Source of the DNA: an uncultured Acidobacteriota bacterium
GTDB taxonomy: Bacteria; Acidobacteriota; Thermoanaerobaculia; Gp7-AA8
NCBI GenBank assembly: GCA_937870635.1
Contig: CALMZP010000147.1
Location: 62,001 to 126,000, forward strand
Reading direction: 5' to 3'
Length of the DNA stretch: 64,000 nucleotides
Part shown: piece by piece, positions 60,954 through 64,000 of the stretch
Numbering within the stretch: position 1 is the first letter of the stretch
How the letters are laid out: the number at the start of each line of letters is the position of its first letter
Made by a program: the position numbers and the translations under genes
Notes under the pieces: generated by a model
The model's database searches: none
The model's input: only the letters and a program-made list of their open reading frames with translations
What the model was told of the DNA's origin: nothing

Positions 60954-62588
60954 CTACCGCCCACCGCGCCGCAGCGTGCGGCGGCCGCTCGGACGGCGCC
61001 CGAATGCAGCAGGATTGAGCATCGCACCTGCTTCGACCGCGTTCAGGACGCCGTGGCCGAAGACGCTGTCCACTCCTCCAGCCCCCAGATCGGTCGCTTT
61101 CATCTTCAGCGCGTTGATCACGTCCTCCGCTCGCGCGTTCGGCGCGACTGACCAGGCGAGCGCCGCCGCCCCGGCTCCGTGGGGCGCCGACATCGAGGTT
61201 CCGCTCTTCACCATGTAGTCGTCAGGGCGATTCATGACGGTCACGGTCGGGTTCCAGGTGGCGATGAGACGCTCGCCATCGATGTTCCGGAGCGCGATCG
61301 TCACCGGCCACGCGAAGGTATGCGCGTCGGGATCGCCCGCATTGATGAGCGTGAACTGGTTGACGGTGCTCTCCGCGTAATCGACGATCAGGACCGCCGT
61401 CGCTCCCGCCGCTTTCGCGCGGCGCGTCTTGTCGGCGAAGGTGTCCCCGCCCCGGCGGATGATGGCGATGTTGCCCGCGACCGCGGCCGGAAAGTCGCCT
61501 GCGCGGCCAAGGCCGCAGTACACGGCGGTGCCGGTGATGGTTCCGCTGGCGGAGCCCTCGAGCGGAGCACCGCTGTACGCGTCGCTCGGAGCGAACACGC
61601 CGCTCAACACGCCTTCCCCACCTCGCACGCTGGAGAGGACGTCGACGCCCGGAGCGACGGCGCCGAGGTTCGGACCCTGATTCGAAAATTCTGCGTGCCT
61701 CAGCTGATGGTCGACCGCACCGATCGACAGAACTCCCGGATAGGCGCCGGGATACGCGACCGGCATGGCATTCGTTTCCGTCGAATCGTTCCCCGACGCC
61801 GCGACGACCAGAATCCCCTCGGCGATCGCCCGCGCCACCGCTTCCCCTTCGGCGATGTTCCGGAGCTGCGCGCCGATCGAAAAATTGATGATCCAGTTGC
61901 CGCCGAGCGAACGTTTCTGCCCGATCACCCAGTTGATCGCTGACACCAGGAGATCCGTCGTGCCGGTGCCGTCCGGCTTGAGCGCCTTCACGCCCCACAG
62001 TCGCACCTTCGGCGCCACGCCGACGACGCCGATATCGTTGTCGGCCGCGGCGATCGTTCCGGCCACATGCGTCCCGTGGTTGTGATCGTCCATCGGGTCG
62101 GTCGTCAGCGTGAGCGCATTGAAGCCGCCGGCGTAAGCGCCGACGAGATCGGGATGCCGGTAATCGACGCCAGTGTCGATGACGACGACATTGACGTTCG
62201 CGCCGCGCGTGACGCTCCAGGCCTCGCGCGCGCGAACGATGTCGATACCTGGCGGAATCGTCTGCCCGTCGAGATTGCGCAGAGAGTTGACCGCCGCCTC
62301 CGGCGTGACGCCGAGGATGTGGCGGACAGCCACGGGCTCGACGTAGCGAACATTTCCCGACCGCCTCAGCTCCAGCACCTCCGCCTCGGTCAGATCGGCC
62401 GCAAACGAATCGAGATGATTGAAGGTGACAACCCTGCGCTCCTGTGACGACACCTCGATGTCGCGAAGAAGCACACGCGCCTGATCGGCACGGGCACCCC
62501 ATTTCAGTGCGACCACGTAGCGTGCGGTCGCGGCCGAGGCGGCGGAGGCCGCGAGGAAGAGGACGACGGTGGCGGTGAAGAGTCTCAT
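60954..62588 (-). CDS. Subtilisin-like serine protease (S8) with PA insert
   Basis: Exported protease of about 544 aa. Signal peptide (FTATVVLFLAASAASA), inhibitor-like prodomain (RYVVALKWGARADQARVLLR), catalytic Asp in VVVIDTGVDYRHPD, His in NHGTHVAGTIAA, Ser in SGTSMSAPHGAG. A PA domain (about 350-470, GTAVYCGLGRAGDFPAAVAG) is inserted between the His and Ser segments. An in-frame ATG at 62600 is an alternative start. The C-terminal tail is basic (RRPSGRRTLRRGGR). Confidence 0.92.
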   Translation of the reverse strand: MRLFTATVVLFLAASAASAATARYVVALKWGARADQARVLLRDIEVSSQERRVVTFNHLDSFAADLTEAEVLELRRSGNVRYVEPVAVRHILGVTPEAAVNSLRNLDGQTIPPGIDIVRAREAWSVTRGANVNVVVIDTGVDYRHPDLVGAYAGGFNALTLTTDPMDDHNHGTHVAGTIAAADNDIGVVGVAPKVRLWGVKALKPDGTGTTDLLVSAINWVIGQKRSLGGNWIINFSIGAQLRNIAEGEAVARAIAEGILVVAASGNDSTETNAMPVAYPGAYPGVLSIGAVDHQLRHAEFSNQGPNLGAVAPGVDVLSSVRGGEGVLSGVFAPSDAYSGAPLEGSASGTITGTAVYCGLGRAGDFPAAVAGNIAIIRRGGDTFADKTRRAKAAGATAVLIVDYAESTVNQFTLINAGDPDAHTFAWPVTIALRNIDGERLIATWNPTVTVMNRPDDYMVKSGTSMSAPHGAGAAALAWSVAPNARAEDVINALKMKATDLGAGGVDSVFGHGVLNAVEAGAMLNPAAFGRRPSGRRTLRRGGR

Positions 62589-62621
62589 GCGGGTGGGCAT
62601 TAGTTTAGCGATAAGCTCGGC

Positions 62622-62642
62622 TCGTTCATCGTTCATCGTTCG
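62622..62642. repeat. Short GTTCATC heptamer array
   Basis: TCGTTCATCGTTCATCGTTC, two and a half units of the array also found at 19366-19387; here it lies between the GT39 stop and the protease start, with no opposing arm. Confidence 0.85.
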
Positions 62643-62646
62643 TGCC

Positions 62647-64000
62647 TCATCCAAACGATCGCGCTTTCTCCCACAGGACCGGCCAGGGCGCCCGAAGTCC
62701 GCGGCAGAGGAGGACTTCTCCCCCGCTCTCCTCGTTCTCCACTCCGAAGCGATTCTTCACCGTTGCGCGCACATCACATGACTCGAGGAACTCCTCCGCC
62801 TCCTTTTCCGACGCGCCGACGATCACCAGCTGTTCCGGCGGCGGGTTGCCGTAGCCGCGATACCAGTGCGAGTTGACGCCGCTGAGCGCGCGAGGCAGCC
62901 CGAGGGCGGGGCCGTAGAGGTTGATCGCTCCTGCCTCCCCGTAATTCGACGCGAAGATCGCGGTCCGTGCGCGCTCGTCGGGGGGAATCTGCCGATACAC
63001 GCCCGCCACGGTCGACACCAGCTCCTGCCACCCGATCTCTTCGACGAAGTTGTCGTGCACGCGCGTGGTGAGATTCCAGAGCTTGGAATTCACGGGCGGA
63101 ATCGGGAGCATCAGGGCTCCGCTGAAAAGCGCACCGAGAACGACCGCTCCGACGGCGACCGCGAGCGCCGTTTTGTGGGCGATGAACCGCCGCTCCCACA
63201 CCACGGCGCCGCCGGCCAGCAGCATCGGATACGCCGGCCCCATGTAGTACCCGCGGCCTTCCATCACGAGAAACAGAAGCAGCGTCACGAAGAACATCCA
63301 CGCGAGCGCCCGGTATCGCCTGATGAAGAACCACAGCCCCGCGAGCCACCACGGAATCGTGAACATGCTGGCCGGAACGAAGAGCTGTTCGATCAGGAAG
63401 CCCGACGTCCTTCCGAGCCGCACGTCGCGCTCGTGAATGCTCTTCAGGAATTCGAGCGACACGAAATCGTGGCGGTACTGCCAGACGAGATTGGGCATGG
63501 CGATGGTCAGCGACACGCCCACGCCGAGCCACAGCCATGGCGACATGAGGTGACGCCGCAGCGGCGTGAAGACGACGCCCGCAACCAGGCCCGCGACAAA
63601 GAAGACAATGGTGTAGCGCGTGAGCACGCCGGCGCCGATCACGGCCCCGATGGCGATCCACCATCGCGGATCATCCGAGCGAATCACACGAATCATCAGC
63701 CAGGCGACCAGCACCCACCACAGGAAATCGAGTCCGACGTACTGGAGCAGCGCCCCCTGGATCATGGCCAGCGGCGCGACGGCCGTCATCGCCGCGGCCA
63801 GCACCTGCGCGGCGCGGCCGCCGCCGAGGTCGCGGGCCATCAGACCGGCGAGAAGGATGATGAGGCTCTGAGCGAGCGCGGCAGGCACGCGGATGCCCCG
63901 CGGGGACGCACCGAAGAGCTCGAACGCCACTCTCGCCACAGCAGGAGTCAGCGGCGGATAGACGACGTACCCCCAATCGAGGTGCCGCGCGTCATCGATG
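62647..64000 (-). CDS. GT39-type membrane glycosyltransferase, 5' end cut by window edge
   Basis: Polyprenol-phosphate-dependent glycosyltransferase (ArnT/PMT_2-like) of the inner membrane. The visible part begins DARHLDWGYVVYPPLTPAVA, the typical first-loop motif, and is followed by at least eight hydrophobic helices (IILLAGLMARDLGGGR, GVLTRYTIVFFVAGLVAGVV, LGVGVSLTIAMPNLVWQY, FFVTLLLFLVMEGRGYYMGP). The C-terminal 130 residues are soluble (YGEAGAINLYGPALGLPRAL). The sugar acceptor is unknown; the frame is open to the window edge. Confidence 0.85.
   Translation of the reverse strand, partial: IDDARHLDWGYVVYPPLTPAVARVAFELFGASPRGIRVPAALAQSLIILLAGLMARDLGGGRAAQVLAAAMTAVAPLAMIQGALLQYVGLDFLWWVLVAWLMIRVIRSDDPRWWIAIGAVIGAGVLTRYTIVFFVAGLVAGVVFTPLRRHLMSPWLWLGVGVSLTIAMPNLVWQYRHDFVSLEFLKSIHERDVRLGRTSGFLIEQLFVPASMFTIPWWLAGLWFFIRRYRALAWMFFVTLLLFLVMEGRGYYMGPAYPMLLAGGAVVWERRFIAHKTALAVAVGAVVLGALFSGALMLPIPPVNSKLWNLTTRVHDNFVEEIGWQELVSTVAGVYRQIPPDERARTAIFASNYGEAGAINLYGPALGLPRALSGVNSHWYRGYGNPPPEQLVIVGASEKEAEEFLESCDVRATVKNRFGVENEESGGEVLLCRGLRAPWPVLWEKARSFG

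Overview
The window is 64 kb of high-GC, densely coding chromosomal DNA from a Gram-negative bacterium. The cell type is suggested by an outer-membrane barrel protein, lipoprotein and secreted-protein signal peptides, type IV pilus motor ATPases (PilT and two PilB-type, one with a GAF domain), DUF2911, kelch and IPT/TIG secreted proteins, and a single-chain Kgd-type 2-oxoglutarate dehydrogenase. Together these fit Acidobacteriota best, but no marker here settles the phylum. There is no prophage, transposase, CRISPR array or rRNA operon; the region reads as core genome.

Layout. 1-4.3 kb: alaS (3' end cut), recX and pilT on the minus strand. 4.4-11.6 kb: esterase, membrane protein and EAL phosphodiesterase on plus; PlsC-like acyltransferase, DUF72, LuxR-type regulator and mutM on minus; an orphan receiver; a DUF2911-amidohydrolase pair. 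11.8-19.1 kb: GAF-PilB, an IPT/TIG protein, a STAS-like protein, a second PilB/GspE and an RlmI-like methyltransferase. 19.4-26.4 kb: YbjN-like protein, lipoprotein, UspA, a GNAT pseudogene, tRNA-Val, two receivers, AI-2E transporter, rfbC, tRNA-Asp with its own promoter and terminator, two headless pseudogenes joined head to head, and hsp20. 26.5-33.6 kb: metG, DoxX, an ECF sigma factor and a deoC-ALDH-ALDH operon. 33.7-44.7 kb: kelch protein, NHLP-like small protein, barrel protein, a second AI-2E transporter coupled to thioredoxin, double-GNAT, PAP2 phosphatase and kgd. 44.9-64 kb: secreted protein, receiver, TerB, metalloprotease, agmatinase, PLP enzyme, REC-GGDEF, site-2 protease, a large PAS-GGDEF-EAL protein, dnaE, subtilase and a GT39 glycosyltransferase (5' end cut).

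Functional themes are type IV pilus motors, c-di-GMP turnover (one EAL, one REC-GGDEF with I-site, one PAS/GAF-GGDEF-EAL), several single-domain receivers, translation and replication housekeeping, and deoxyribose-phosphate breakdown.

The most unusual layer is non-coding. More than twenty intergenic gaps hold repeats of one architecture: inverted arms built from tandem SEVEN-base units. The unit differs from locus to locus (TTGAATG, GTTAACC, TGCTTGG, GACCTTC, ATGCAGA, GTTCATC, GTTACCC, GGTCCAG). The arms often enclose, or in one case are enclosed by, a second palindromic module (CATCCTGAG...CTCAGGATG, GGAGCCGCGGGCGA..., or AGGTCCCTCGC...). The arrays sit at gene ends and repeatedly supply the stop codon. 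One palindromic family has also entered two coding regions (a GNAT gene and dnaE) in frame.
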